A stretch of DNA of 64,000 nucleotides, taken from contig CAVWLJ010000017.1 in assembly GCA_963755755.1 (NCBI GenBank), positions 124,001 through 188,000 on the forward strand, read 5' to 3'. The notes under the pieces are model-generated. The model made no database searches. It was not told where the DNA came from and was given only the letters and a program-made list of their open reading frames with translations. The first letter of the stretch is position 1, and each line of letters starts with the position of its first letter. Shown here piece by piece: positions 7,152-15,291 of this stretch. Position numbers and translations under genes: made by a program. The stretch is from DATKNA01 sp963755755. Its GTDB lineage: Bacteria; Actinomycetota; Actinomycetes; Actinomycetales; Kineosporiaceae.

Positions 7152-9455
7152 GTGACCGCCGCACCCGCCACGTCGCTCGACACCGTGGACGCCGCCGCCC
7201 GCACGCCGGACCTGCGCCAGCCCTACGCCGAGCTCGGTCTGAAGGACGACGAGTACGCGCGGATCCGCCACATCCTGGGCCGCCGCCCGACGTCGTCCGA
7301 GCTGGCCATGTACTCGGTCATGTGGAGCGAGCACTGCTCCTACAAGTCGAGCAAGGTGCACCTGCGCCGTTTCGGCGAGGCCACCAGCCCGGGGATGCGC
7401 GAGAAGCTGCTCGTCGGCATCGGCGAGAACGCCGGCGTCGTCGACATCGGCGACGGCTGGGCGGTCACCTTCAAGATCGAGAGCCACAACCACCCGAGCT
7501 ACGTCGAGCCCTACCAGGGGGCCGCGACCGGGGTCGGCGGCATCGTCCGCGACATCATGGCGATGGGCGCTCGGCCGATCGCGGTGATGGACTCGCTCCG
7601 CTTCGGCGACCTCCGGCATCCCGACACGCACCGCGTGCTGCCCGGCGTCGTCGCCGGCGTCGGGGGCTACGGCAACTGCCTCGGGCTGGCGAACATCGGC
7701 GGCGAGGTCGTCTTCGACCCGGTCTACCAGGGCAACCCGCTGGTCAACGCGCTTTGCGTCGGCGCGATGCGGCACGACGAGATCCACCTGGCGAACGCCC
7801 GCGGCGAGGGCAACCTCGTCGTCCTGTTCGGCGCGCGCACCGGCGGCGACGGCATCGGCGGCGTCTCGGTCCTCGCCAGCGAGACCTTCGACGAGGGAGG
7901 CCCCACGAAGCGGCCCGCCGTCCAGGTCGGGGACCCGTTCGCCGAGAAGGTGCTCATCGAGTGCTGCCTGGAGTTGTTCGCCGCGAACGTCGTCGACGGC
8001 ATCCAGGACCTGGGCGGCGCCGGACTCTCCTGCGCGACGAGCGAGCTCGCGAGCAACGGCGACGGCGGCATGGTGATCAACCTCGAGCGGGTCCCGCTGC
8101 GCGACCCGAGCCTTCGGCCCGAGGAGATCCTCATGAGCGAGTCCCAGGAGCGGATGATGGCCGTCGTCCGCCCGGACGACCTCGAGGCCTTCCTGCAGAT
8201 CACCGCCAAGTGGGACGTCGAGGCCGCCGTCCTCGGCGAGGTCACCGAGAGCGGACGGCTCGAAGTGCTCTGGCACGGCGAGACGATCGTCGACGTCCCC
8301 CCGCGCACCGTCGCCCACGAGGGCCCGGTCTACGAGCGGCCCCTCGCACGGCCCGGCCGCCTGGACGCCGTCCGCGCGGACACCCCCGACCGGCTGCCCC
8401 GCCCGACGACAGGCGAGGAGCTGCGGGCCACCCTGCTCCGGCTCGTCGCGAGCGCGAACCTGTGCAGCCGCGCCTGGGTCACCGACCAGTACGACCGCTA
8501 CGTCCGGGGCAACACGGCGCTGGCGATGCCGGACGACGCCGGCGTCGTGCGGGTCGACGAGAGCACCGGCCTCGGTGTGGCGCTCGCCGTCGACGGCAAC
8601 GGCCGGTACGGCGCCCTCGACCCGTACGAGGGCGCCCGGCTCGCTCTCGCCGAGGCCTACCGGAACGTCGCGACCGCGGGCGCCCGCCCGCTCGCCGTCA
8701 CCGACTGCCTCAACTTCGGCTCGCCGGAGGACCCCGGGGTCATGTGGCAGTTCTCGCGCGCCGTCGACGGCCTCGCCGAGGGGTGCGCCGAACTCGGCAT
8801 CCCCGTCACCGGGGGCAACGTCTCCTTCTACAACCAGACCGGCGACGTCGCGATCCACCCGACGCCGGTCATCGGCGTCCTCGGCGTGCTCGACGACGTG
8901 GGGCGCCGGACGCCGTCCGGCTGGCGGACGCCCGGGCAGGCCATCTACCTTCTCGGCGCGACGCGGGACGAGTTCGGCGGCTCGGAGTGGGCGTTCGCCG
9001 AGCACGGCCACCTCGGCGGCCTGCCCCCGGCCGTCGACCTGCAGGACGAGAAGCGGCTGGCGGACATCATGGTCAACGCCTCGCGGGACGGGCTGGTCGA
9101 CGCCGCGCACGACCTCTCCGAGGGCGGCCTCGCGCAGGCGCTCGTCGAGGCGTGCCTGCGCTTCGGCGTCGGGGCCCGGGTCTGGCTCGACGAGATCTGC
9201 GAGCGTGACGGGATCCCGCCGTTCGCGGCGCTCTTCAGCGAGTCGACCGCACGAGCCGTCGTCGCCGTGCCGCGCAGCGAGGAGGTGCGCTTCACGGACA
9301 TGTGCGCCGCGCGGCGCATCCCGTTCGCCCGGATCGGAGTCGTCGACGACGGGGACCCCGAGCCGGTGCTCGACGTCCAGGGGCAGTTCAGTCTGACGCT
9401 CGCCGAGCTCCGGGACGCCCACGCCTGGACGCTGCCCACCGTCCTCGAGGCCTGA
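7152..9455 (+). CDS. purL: Phosphoribosylformylglycinamidine synthase subunit PurL (small type)
   Basis: ATP-dependent synthetase subunit: FGAR + ammonia + ATP gives FGAM. The 767 residues are right for the small PurL that works with PurS and PurQ. Conserved stretches are MWSEHCSYKSSKVHL (about residue 57), the substrate loop KIESHNHPSYVEPYQGAATG, DLGGAGLSCATSE, and in the second half TDCLNFGSPEDP and GGNVSFYNQT. GTG at 7152 opens a roughly 30-residue leader before the conserved core. The frame is unbroken, unlike purF and purM. Confidence 0.97.
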   Translation: MTAAPATSLDTVDAAARTPDLRQPYAELGLKDDEYARIRHILGRRPTSSELAMYSVMWSEHCSYKSSKVHLRRFGEATSPGMREKLLVGIGENAGVVDIGDGWAVTFKIESHNHPSYVEPYQGAATGVGGIVRDIMAMGARPIAVMDSLRFGDLRHPDTHRVLPGVVAGVGGYGNCLGLANIGGEVVFDPVYQGNPLVNALCVGAMRHDEIHLANARGEGNLVVLFGARTGGDGIGGVSVLASETFDEGGPTKRPAVQVGDPFAEKVLIECCLELFAANVVDGIQDLGGAGLSCATSELASNGDGGMVINLERVPLRDPSLRPEEILMSESQERMMAVVRPDDLEAFLQITAKWDVEAAVLGEVTESGRLEVLWHGETIVDVPPRTVAHEGPVYERPLARPGRLDAVRADTPDRLPRPTTGEELRATLLRLVASANLCSRAWVTDQYDRYVRGNTALAMPDDAGVVRVDESTGLGVALAVDGNGRYGALDPYEGARLALAEAYRNVATAGARPLAVTDCLNFGSPEDPGVMWQFSRAVDGLAEGCAELGIPVTGGNVSFYNQTGDVAIHPTPVIGVLGVLDDVGRRTPSGWRTPGQAIYLLGATRDEFGGSEWAFAEHGHLGGLPPAVDLQDEKRLADIMVNASRDGLVDAAHDLSEGGLAQALVEACLRFGVGARVWLDEICERDGIPPFAALFSESTARAVVAVPRSEEVRFTDMCAARRIPFARIGVVDDGDPEPVLDVQGQFSLTLAELRDAHAWTLPTVLEA

Positions 9456-9487
9456 CAGCGCGCTCCGGCGGCTCCGGAGCGGGTCAC

Positions 9488-9515
9488 AGAACGGCGACGG
9501 ATCCGGCGCCGTTCT
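9488..9515 (+). terminator. Hairpin after purL
   Basis: AGAACGGCG (9488-9496) and CGCCGTTCT (9507-9515) form a perfect nine-base-pair stem with a ten-base loop, 32 bases after the purL stop. There is no U-run, which is common for actinobacterial terminators. It could instead be an operator for the importer operon that starts at 9585. Confidence 0.4.
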
Positions 9516-9584
9516 AGCGGGAACGGCCCCGGATCTCGTTATGATCCGGCCTCGGAGCGACGGAATCACGCGTGCGGAGGCCCG

Positions 9585-10688
9585 GTGACGCAGGAGCAGG
9601 CGAGCAGCGGGGGCGATGCCGCCGTGCGCCTGCGCGGTCTTGCCAAGGTCTTCGGTGCCGGCGCGGAGTCCGTGCGGGCCGTCGACGGGGTCGACCTCGA
9701 CGTCGCCGACGGCGAGTTCTTCTCGATGCTCGGGCCCTCCGGCTCGGGCAAGACGACCGTGCTGCGCCTGGTCGCCGGCTTCGAACTGCCGACGGCCGGG
9801 ACGATCGAGCTCGGCGGCCTCGACGTCACCCGGCGCGCGCCGTTCGAGCGCGACGTCAACACCGTCTTCCAGGACTACGCGCTGTTCCCGCACCTCGACG
9901 TGCTGGGCAACGTCGAGTACGGCCTGCGCGTGCGCAAGGTGGGTCGCAAGGAGCGTCGCGAGCGGGCCGAGCAGGCGCTCGCCACCGTGCGGCTGGAGGG
10001 GTTCGGCGCGCGCCGCCCCGGCCAGCTCTCGGGCGGGCAGCGCCAGCGGGTCGCGCTCGCGCGGGCCCTGGTGAACCGGCCCCGCGTCCTCCTCCTCGAC
10101 GAGCCGCTCGGTGCGCTGGACCTCAAGCTCCGCGAGGAGATGCAGGTGGAGCTCAAGGCCATCCAGCGCGAGGTCGGGATCACCTTCGTCTTCGTCACGC
10201 ACGACCAGGAGGAGGCGCTGAGCCTCTCCGACCGGGTCGCGGTGTTCAACCGCGGCCGGATCGAGCAGGTCGGCAGCCCGCGCGAGGTGTACGAGCGCCC
10301 GGCGACCGCGTTCGTCGCCGGTTTCGTCGGCACCTCGAACCTGCTCTCCGCCGACGCCTCGGCCACGCTGCTCGGCGTCCCGGCCCTGCACACCGTGCGC
10401 CCCGAGCGGATCACGCTCGTCCCCGAGGGCGCGGCCCTCCCCGACGGCCGGGTGCTCGCCGGCGGAGCCGTGCGTGAGGTCGTCTACGCCGGGGCCACCG
10501 TCCGGGTGTTCGTCGCCCTGGACGCCGGGGGCGAGCTCGTCGCCCTGGTACCGCCGAGCGGCGCGGACGCCGAGGTGCGGCGGGGGGACCGCGTCCGGCT
10601 GGCGTGGCGCGCGGCGGACGCCTACCGGCTGCCCGGCCCGACCCCGGAGCCGGCACCCGCCGGCGACCAGCAGGACGTCCCCGCCTGA
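9585..10688 (+). CDS. potA: Spermidine/putrescine-type ABC importer, ATP-binding protein
   Basis: Cytoplasmic ATPase of a PotABCD-type importer, 367 residues. Walker A is LGPSGSGKTTVLRLVAG (about residue 50), signature LSGGQRQRVALARAL, Walker B VLLLDEPLGALD, and the switch histidine is in FVFVTHDQEEALSLSD. A C-terminal TOBE-type domain (from about residue 260) ends the protein. GTG at 9585 follows CGGAGG. It leads a four-gene operon with the binding protein 32 bases downstream. Family assignment to polyamine-type importers rests on the ATPase subfamily and the PotD-like partner; the real substrate may differ. Confidence 0.85.
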   Translation: MTQEQASSGGDAAVRLRGLAKVFGAGAESVRAVDGVDLDVADGEFFSMLGPSGSGKTTVLRLVAGFELPTAGTIELGGLDVTRRAPFERDVNTVFQDYALFPHLDVLGNVEYGLRVRKVGRKERRERAEQALATVRLEGFGARRPGQLSGGQRQRVALARALVNRPRVLLLDEPLGALDLKLREEMQVELKAIQREVGITFVFVTHDQEEALSLSDRVAVFNRGRIEQVGSPREVYERPATAFVAGFVGTSNLLSADASATLLGVPALHTVRPERITLVPEGAALPDGRVLAGGAVREVVYAGATVRVFVALDAGGELVALVPPSGADAEVRRGDRVRLAWRAADAYRLPGPTPEPAPAGDQQDVPA

Positions 10689-10720
10689 GGGCGGGTCGCA
10701 ACGACACGCAGGAGGACACG

Positions 10721-11941
10721 ATGGGAGCTCGTCCTGGCGCCGCGCGCGCCGGCCTCACGCTGGTGGCCGTCGCCGCCCTGGCGGTGGTCGCCGGCTGCGG
10801 CTCGAGCAGTTCGGGCTCGGGCGGCTCGTCGGGGCCGTCCGGCCGCGCCGCGCCGCCCTCGGTGGCGACGCAGAAGAGCGTGGGGGCCGGCGAGGGCGAG
10901 GTCGACCTGGTCAGCTGGGCCGGCTACGTCATGGACGGCAGCAAGTCGGGCGACCCCGACTGGGTGACGCCGTTCACGAAGGCGACCGGCTGCAAGGTCA
11001 ACAACAAGGTCGCCGGCTCGTCCGACGAGATGGTCACGCTCATGAAGAGCGGGCAGTACGACGGCGTCTCGGCGTCCGGCGACGCCACGCTGCGGCTCAT
11101 CTACGGCGGCGACGTCGCACCGGTCAACACCGACCTCGTGCCGAACTACGCGACCGTGGCCCCCTTCCTCAAGAACCGGCCGTGGAACTCGGTCAACGGG
11201 CAGATGTACGGCATCCCGCACGGCTGGGGCGCCAACGTCCTGATGTGGAACAAGGGCACCGTGACTCCGGCGCCGGACTCGTGGGGCGTCGTCTTCGACC
11301 CGAGCAGCCCGTACAAGGGCAAGGTCACCGCCTACGACTCGCCGATCTACATCGCGGACGCCGCGGTGTACCTCAAGGCGACGAAGCCCGACCTGAAGAT
11401 CACCAACCCGTACGAGCTGAACGACGCCCAGTTCAACGCCGCCGTCGACCTGCTCAAGCAGCAGCGGGGCATCATCGGGGAGTACTGGAGCGACGCGACC
11501 AAGAACATCAGCGCGTACGAGGCGAAGAGCATCGTGCTCGGGACGACCTGGCAGTACAACGCCAACGTCATCAGCAGCGACAAGAAGGTCCAGGTCGGCA
11601 CCGTCGTGCCCAAGGAGGGCTCCACCGGCTGGTCCGACACCTGGATGATCGCCAAGGACGCCAAGCACCCGAACTGCATGTACAAGTGGCTCGACTGGAT
11701 CGTCTCGCCCAAGGTCAACGCGCAGGTGGCGGAGTACTTCGGCGAGGCCCCGGCGCAGACCAAGGCCTGCGAGCTGACCTCCGACAAGACCTTCTGCACC
11801 ACCTATCACGCGCTCGACCAGACCTACGCGGACAAGATCGCGTACTGGACGACGCCGACGAAGGACTGCGGGGACGACCGCGGGAACGTCTGCAAGGACT
11901 ACGCGGCGTGGACGCAGGCCTGGACGGAGATCAAGGGCTGA
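10721..11941 (+). CDS. potD: Polyamine-type ABC importer, substrate-binding lipoprotein
   Basis: Extracellular binding protein of 406 residues. The signal peptide LTLVAVAALAVVAGCGSS carries a lipobox with the lipidated Cys in VAGCG, followed by a Ser/Gly linker. The mature part starts with VDLVSWAGYV and contains SGQYDGVSASGDATLRLI, YGIPHGWGANVLMWN and a late WMIAKDAKHPNCMYKWLDW, the pattern of PotD/PotF-like type 2 periplasmic binding proteins. ATG at 10721 follows AGGAGG at the ideal distance. The next permease gene may start 1 base after its stop. Confidence 0.85.
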   Translation: MGARPGAARAGLTLVAVAALAVVAGCGSSSSGSGGSSGPSGRAAPPSVATQKSVGAGEGEVDLVSWAGYVMDGSKSGDPDWVTPFTKATGCKVNNKVAGSSDEMVTLMKSGQYDGVSASGDATLRLIYGGDVAPVNTDLVPNYATVAPFLKNRPWNSVNGQMYGIPHGWGANVLMWNKGTVTPAPDSWGVVFDPSSPYKGKVTAYDSPIYIADAAVYLKATKPDLKITNPYELNDAQFNAAVDLLKQQRGIIGEYWSDATKNISAYEAKSIVLGTTWQYNANVISSDKKVQVGTVVPKEGSTGWSDTWMIAKDAKHPNCMYKWLDWIVSPKVNAQVAEYFGEAPAQTKACELTSDKTFCTTYHALDQTYADKIAYWTTPTKDCGDDRGNVCKDYAAWTQAWTEIKG

Positions 11942-11994
11942 CGTGACGGCCACCGCGACGCGGCGCACGGCCGGTCCCGCCGCAGGGACCGGTC

Positions 11995-12852
11995 GTGCGC
12001 CTCTCCGCCGCGCTGCACCGGCGTCCGCGGCTGCGGCTCGCCGGGCTGCTCTCGGTGCCGATGGCCTGGCTGCTGGTGGCCTACCTCGGCTCGCTCGCCG
12101 TGATGTTCACGGCCGCGTTCTGGAGCGTCGACTCCTTCACCGGCGACCTCGTCCGCGTCTTCACCCTGGACAACCTGCGGACGCTCGCGACGCAGGACGT
12201 CTACCGCACGATCGCGCTGCGGACCCTGGGCATCGCCGTCGCCGTGACGCTGCTCGACGTCGTGCTCGCCGTGCCGATGGCGTTCTTCATGGCGAAGGTG
12301 GCGCCGCGGCGGGCCCGGGTCTACCTCGTCGTGGCGGTGCTGACGCCGCTCTGGGCGAGCTATCTGGTCAAGGCGTACGCGTGGCGCGGGCTGCTCGTGC
12401 CCGACGGCCTCGTCTCCGACGTGCTGCGGCCCCTGGGGCTCGACACCCCGGGCTACGGCGTCCCCGCGGTGATCCTCACGCTCGCGTACCTCTGGCTGCC
12501 GTACATGATCCTGCCGATCTACGCCGGCCTCGACCGGCTGCCGGACAGCCTGCTCGAGGCGTCCTCCGACCTCGGCGCGGGGGCGTGGCGGACGTTCCGC
12601 TCGATCGTCCTGCCGCTCACGTTCCCGGCGATCGTCGCCGGCTCGATCTTCACCTTCGCGCTGTCCCTCGGTGACTACATCACCGTCAAGATCGTCGGTG
12701 GCAGCACCCAGATGGCGGCGAACGTCATCTACGACAACGTCGGCGTCGCCGGCAACCTCCCGTTCGCGGCCGCGGCCGCCTTCTTCCCCGTCGTCGTCAT
12801 CGTCGTCTACCTCGTCGCGGTGCGGCGGACCGGCGCCCTGGACAACCTGTGA
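11995..12852 (+). CDS. potB: Polyamine-type ABC importer, permease 1
   Basis: Membrane permease of 285 residues with about six transmembrane helices (for example VPMAWLLVAYLGSLAVMFTAAFW). The EAA loop that docks the ATPase is in EASSDLGAGAWRTFRSIVLP. GTG at 11995 lacks a ribosome site. A GTG at 11943, one base after the potD stop, opens a frame MTATATRRTAGPAAGTG that would join this one if a C near 11993 were removed (GGTCGTG to GGTGTG), so the true start may be 11943 with another sequence error. The stop overlaps the next start (GTGA). Confidence 0.85.
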   Translation: MRLSAALHRRPRLRLAGLLSVPMAWLLVAYLGSLAVMFTAAFWSVDSFTGDLVRVFTLDNLRTLATQDVYRTIALRTLGIAVAVTLLDVVLAVPMAFFMAKVAPRRARVYLVVAVLTPLWASYLVKAYAWRGLLVPDGLVSDVLRPLGLDTPGYGVPAVILTLAYLWLPYMILPIYAGLDRLPDSLLEASSDLGAGAWRTFRSIVLPLTFPAIVAGSIFTFALSLGDYITVKIVGGSTQMAANVIYDNVGVAGNLPFAAAAAFFPVVVIVVYLVAVRRTGALDNL

Positions 12853-13649
12853 ACCTCTCCCGCCCCGCCCGGGTCGCGCTCGGCGTCGTGATGGCGATCG
12901 GCCTGGCGTTCGTCTACGTGCCGTTGTTCTACGTGCTCCTCAACTCGTTCAACAGCTCGAAGACCTTCAGCTGGCCGCCGGCCGGGTTCACCACCTCGTG
13001 GTGGAGCGCGGCCTTCTCCGACACCGGCGTGCGGGACGCGGTCCGCACCAGCGTCCTCGTCGGGCTGGGTGCGACTGCGGTCGCGCTCGTCCTGGGCACG
13101 ATGGCGTCGTTCGCCGTCGCCCGGTACGGGTTCTTCGGCCGCGAGATCGTCGGCTTCGTCCTCGTGCTGCCGATCGCGCTGCCGGGCATCGTCACGGGTA
13201 TCGCGCTCAACTCGGCGTTCTCGGTCGGCCACGTCCCGCTCGGGTTCCTCACCGTGGTCGTCGGTCACGCGACGTTCTGCGTCGTCGTGGTCTACAACAA
13301 CGTCCTGGCCCGGCTGCGGCGCACCGGGACGTCGCTCGAGGACGCCTCCATGGACCTCGGGGCCGACACGTTCACGACCTTCCGGCGGATCACGTTCCCC
13401 CAGCTCCGCTCGGCGCTGCTCGCGGGCGCGCTGCTGGCCTTCGCGCTGAGCTTCGACGAGATCGTCGTGACGACGTTCACCATCTCGGCGGGGCTGAAGA
13501 CGCTGCCGATCTGGGTGTTCGAGAATCTCTTCCGGCCCAACGCCGCACCGATCGTCAACGTCGTCGCCGCGGTGCTGATCCTGCTGTCGATCCTGCCGAT
13601 CTGGGCGGCGCAGAAGCTCTCCGGCGATCCCGCCGGCGGCCGGCTCTAG
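12849..13649 (+). CDS. potC: Polyamine-type ABC importer, permease 2
   Basis: Second membrane permease, 266 residues, with six predicted helices and the EAA loop in DASMDLGADTFTTFRRITFPQ. It starts at GTG 12849 inside the potB stop (GTGA overlap), so translation is coupled. The last 78 bases, encoding LILLSILPIWAAQKLSGDPAGGRL, are repeated 1.43 kb downstream at 14999-15076 beyond a fic remnant. The gene itself is intact. Confidence 0.87.
   Translation: MNLSRPARVALGVVMAIGLAFVYVPLFYVLLNSFNSSKTFSWPPAGFTTSWWSAAFSDTGVRDAVRTSVLVGLGATAVALVLGTMASFAVARYGFFGREIVGFVLVLPIALPGIVTGIALNSAFSVGHVPLGFLTVVVGHATFCVVVVYNNVLARLRRTGTSLEDASMDLGADTFTTFRRITFPQLRSALLAGALLAFALSFDEIVVTTFTISAGLKTLPIWVFENLFRPNAAPIVNVVAAVLILLSILPIWAAQKLSGDPAGGRL
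13572..13649 (+). repeat. Direct repeat, copy 1 (3' end of potC)
   Basis: The last 78 bases of potC, including its TAG stop. The second copy at 14999-15076 differs at about five positions (GATCCT/GGTCCC, GGCGG/GGTGG, TAG/TGA). The two copies flank the fic remnant in direct orientation, as expected for a segment integrated at the 3' end of a gene with the end restored. Confidence 0.85.
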
Positions 13650-13687
13650 GGGCTACGCTCACCTACCTCGCGCAAGACCGTCTCAGC

Positions 13688-14879
13688 TCAGCCGTCCACG
13701 ACCTGGAATACGCGTCGGTTCCAGTAGAGACGGTCATAGGTCGCTTGACCGTAGGGCTCGAGGATGCCGAGGTCGACGAGCGCTCCAATAGCATTCCGAT
13801 TGGCCTGATTGGTGCGACCATACCGTGCGTGGGCATCGGCGACCGTCAGGATGGGGTAAGCGATGAGGTCGTCTGCAATCTCCACTGCGATGCGAGCGCG
13901 AGGAAGCGCCTGGCGGACTTGCTGTCCGATGTCCTCGCGCAGGGCGAGCAGCCGCATGATCCTGTCATGACCTGAACGCGACTCTGCCCGGACTGCAGTG
14001 GCGAAGAACTCGATCCATGGCGCCCACGCTCCGGTCGAACCGACTCGAAGGAGGTGATCACGATACTCGTCGGCTCGATCCTTGAGCCACGGCGACACGG
14101 AAAGCACGGGGGACCTGAGAGCGCCCTCGTGAAGCAGTTGGAGGACGGCTACCAGTCGCCCCAGTCGGCCGTTGCCGTCAGTGAACGGATGCAGCGCCTC
14201 GAACTGATAGTGCGCCATGGCTATCCGCGCGATCATTGGAATCTCAGATCTCGGCGTCGACGCAGTCAGCCACTCGACCCAGTGCTCCATTCCAGCCCGA
14301 AGCTGGTCTCCTGGTGGCGGCGGGATCGAACCGAGCGTCGGCGAGTCGACGGTCCTTCGCGCCGATGAACACCTGCCGCTCGCGGATCGACCCGGCGTCC
14401 TGGCCGTCGGCGTCCGTGTCCTTCACGATCTCCGCTTGCAAAGCTGACAGCATGCCCACGGTGATCGCCCGCTCGCTGATCCAGCCATAGGCCGCGTCTG
14501 CCGCAACGACCTAGTTCCGGACCTCTCTCACGTTCGGGGGAACGGCTCCCCGCTCGGTCGCCGGCAGGACTTCGGCGGCCAACAGCTCGGGGAGAGCTGC
14601 GAAGGTCCCTTCCAGAGCAGAGGTGCCGATGGCCTCTCGACGTGTGGCCATGCGGGTCACGAGAGTCGGGTTCGGTATCAGGCGAGCCGCCGCGTCCAGC
14701 CGGCCGAGCTCTGCCATGGCTTCCGTGAGGATCAGCCACGTCGAGCCAGGAAGATCGAGCCACCCCGGCAGGTCGTCAGGCAGGAACGCCTCGACGTCGT
14801 AGTCCTCACCGAAGCGGGGATCATGCCCGTGGATGCGGATCGTCCGGCCGACCGGCGAAGAGCTGAGCGACGGAGACAG
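13688..14879 (-). pseudogene. fic (Fic/DOC AMP-transferase) remnant: amber codon plus frameshift
   Basis: Fic-domain adenylyltransferase gene, about 395 codons if whole. The N-terminal Fic_N-like part has TIRIHGHDPRFGEDYDVEAF and REAIGTSALEGTFAALPELL; the catalytic part has HPFTDGNGRLGR, a complete Fic motif (HxFxDGNGRxxR); the C-terminus is a winged-helix-like VADAHARYGRTNQANRNAI. The frame is cut by TAG at 14511-14513, exactly where a Tyr codon would fit (EVRN-stop-VVAADAAYGW), and by a +1 shift near 14318. No clear start codon is seen; 14879 is approximate. The composition is visibly less GC-rich than the neighbours, and the segment lies between direct repeats, all consistent with acquisition followed by decay. 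Confidence 0.8.
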
Positions 14880-14899
14880 GACTTGGATTCTACCGCTGT

Positions 14900-14931
14900 C
14901 ATTCCAAGTTTCGAGCCTGAAACTTGGAATG
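14900..14931. promoter_or_regulatory. 13-bp perfect inverted repeat at the 5' side of fic
   Basis: CATTCCAAGTTTC (14900-14912) and GAAACTTGGAATG (14919-14931) are perfect inverted repeats around a six-base loop. It is much AT-richer than its surroundings. On the minus strand a TAGAAT resembling a -10 box follows directly, so the repeat could be an operator over the fic promoter. A recombination core is the alternative. Confidence 0.55.
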
Positions 14932-14998
14932 TCCGGGCCCGAAATCCAACTCCTGTCAGCTGTGCCCACCCTTCCCGCTGGTATCTCCGTCGAGGGAG

Positions 14999-15076
14999 GT
15001 GCTGGTCCCGCTGTCGATCCTGCCGATCTGGGCGGCGCAGAAGCTCTCCGGCGATCCCGCCGGTGGCCGGCTCTGA
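14999..15076 (+). repeat. Direct repeat, copy 2 (vestigial potC 3' end)
   Basis: 78 bases nearly identical to the end of potC, in the same orientation, with TGA in place of TAG. No potC reading frame leads into it. It is probably the original 3' end left behind by the inserted segment. Confidence 0.85.
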
Positions 15077-15131
15077 CCGGCCGACTCGGATGCGGGGCGC
15101 GTGCGCGTGGCACCCACCCAGTGTGAGGGCA

Positions 15132-15160
15132 TTGACAAAGACATGATCACCCGGTGGTCT
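15132..15160 (+). promoter_or_regulatory. Possible promoter of the GH15 gene
   Basis: TTGACA at 15132-15137 is a perfect -35 element in otherwise GC-rich DNA. The hexamer 17 bases later, TGGTCT (15155-15160), is a poor -10. It lies about 130 bases before the predicted GH15 start and upstream of two palindromes. Confidence 0.35.
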
Positions 15161-15186
15161 ACGTCACGGTGGGCGACGGAGCTGCT

Positions 15187-15233
15187 CGGGTGAGCGATCC
15201 GTGTCGCTCACCCGGCGTGCCGGCCGGCACGCC
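15187..15233. promoter_or_regulatory. Two adjacent palindromes upstream of the GH15 gene
   Basis: CGGGTGAGCGA (15187-15197) pairs perfectly with TCGCTCACCCG (15204-15214). Immediately after, GGCGTGCCGG (15214-15223) and CCGGCACGCC (15224-15233) form a perfect 20-base palindrome. They lie 59 bases before the GH15 start, a place suited to repressor binding or to RNA hairpins in the leader. A terminator for upstream transcription is also possible. Confidence 0.55.
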
Positions 15234-15291
15234 GAGGGGGGCGGGTTCGTGCGCAGGTCGCGCCGGACCCCCCGACGCCCGGGAGGCACCG

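Noticed and set aside
6897..10391. Open frame of 1164 codons on the minus strand across purL and potA
   Set aside because: It is antisense to well-conserved genes. Long antisense frames are expected in DNA with such high third-position GC, and its protein is low-complexity Arg/Asp/Val text.
13572..15076. Insertion sequence
   Set aside because: No transposase, no terminal inverted repeats, and 78-bp direct repeats are much too long for a target-site duplication.
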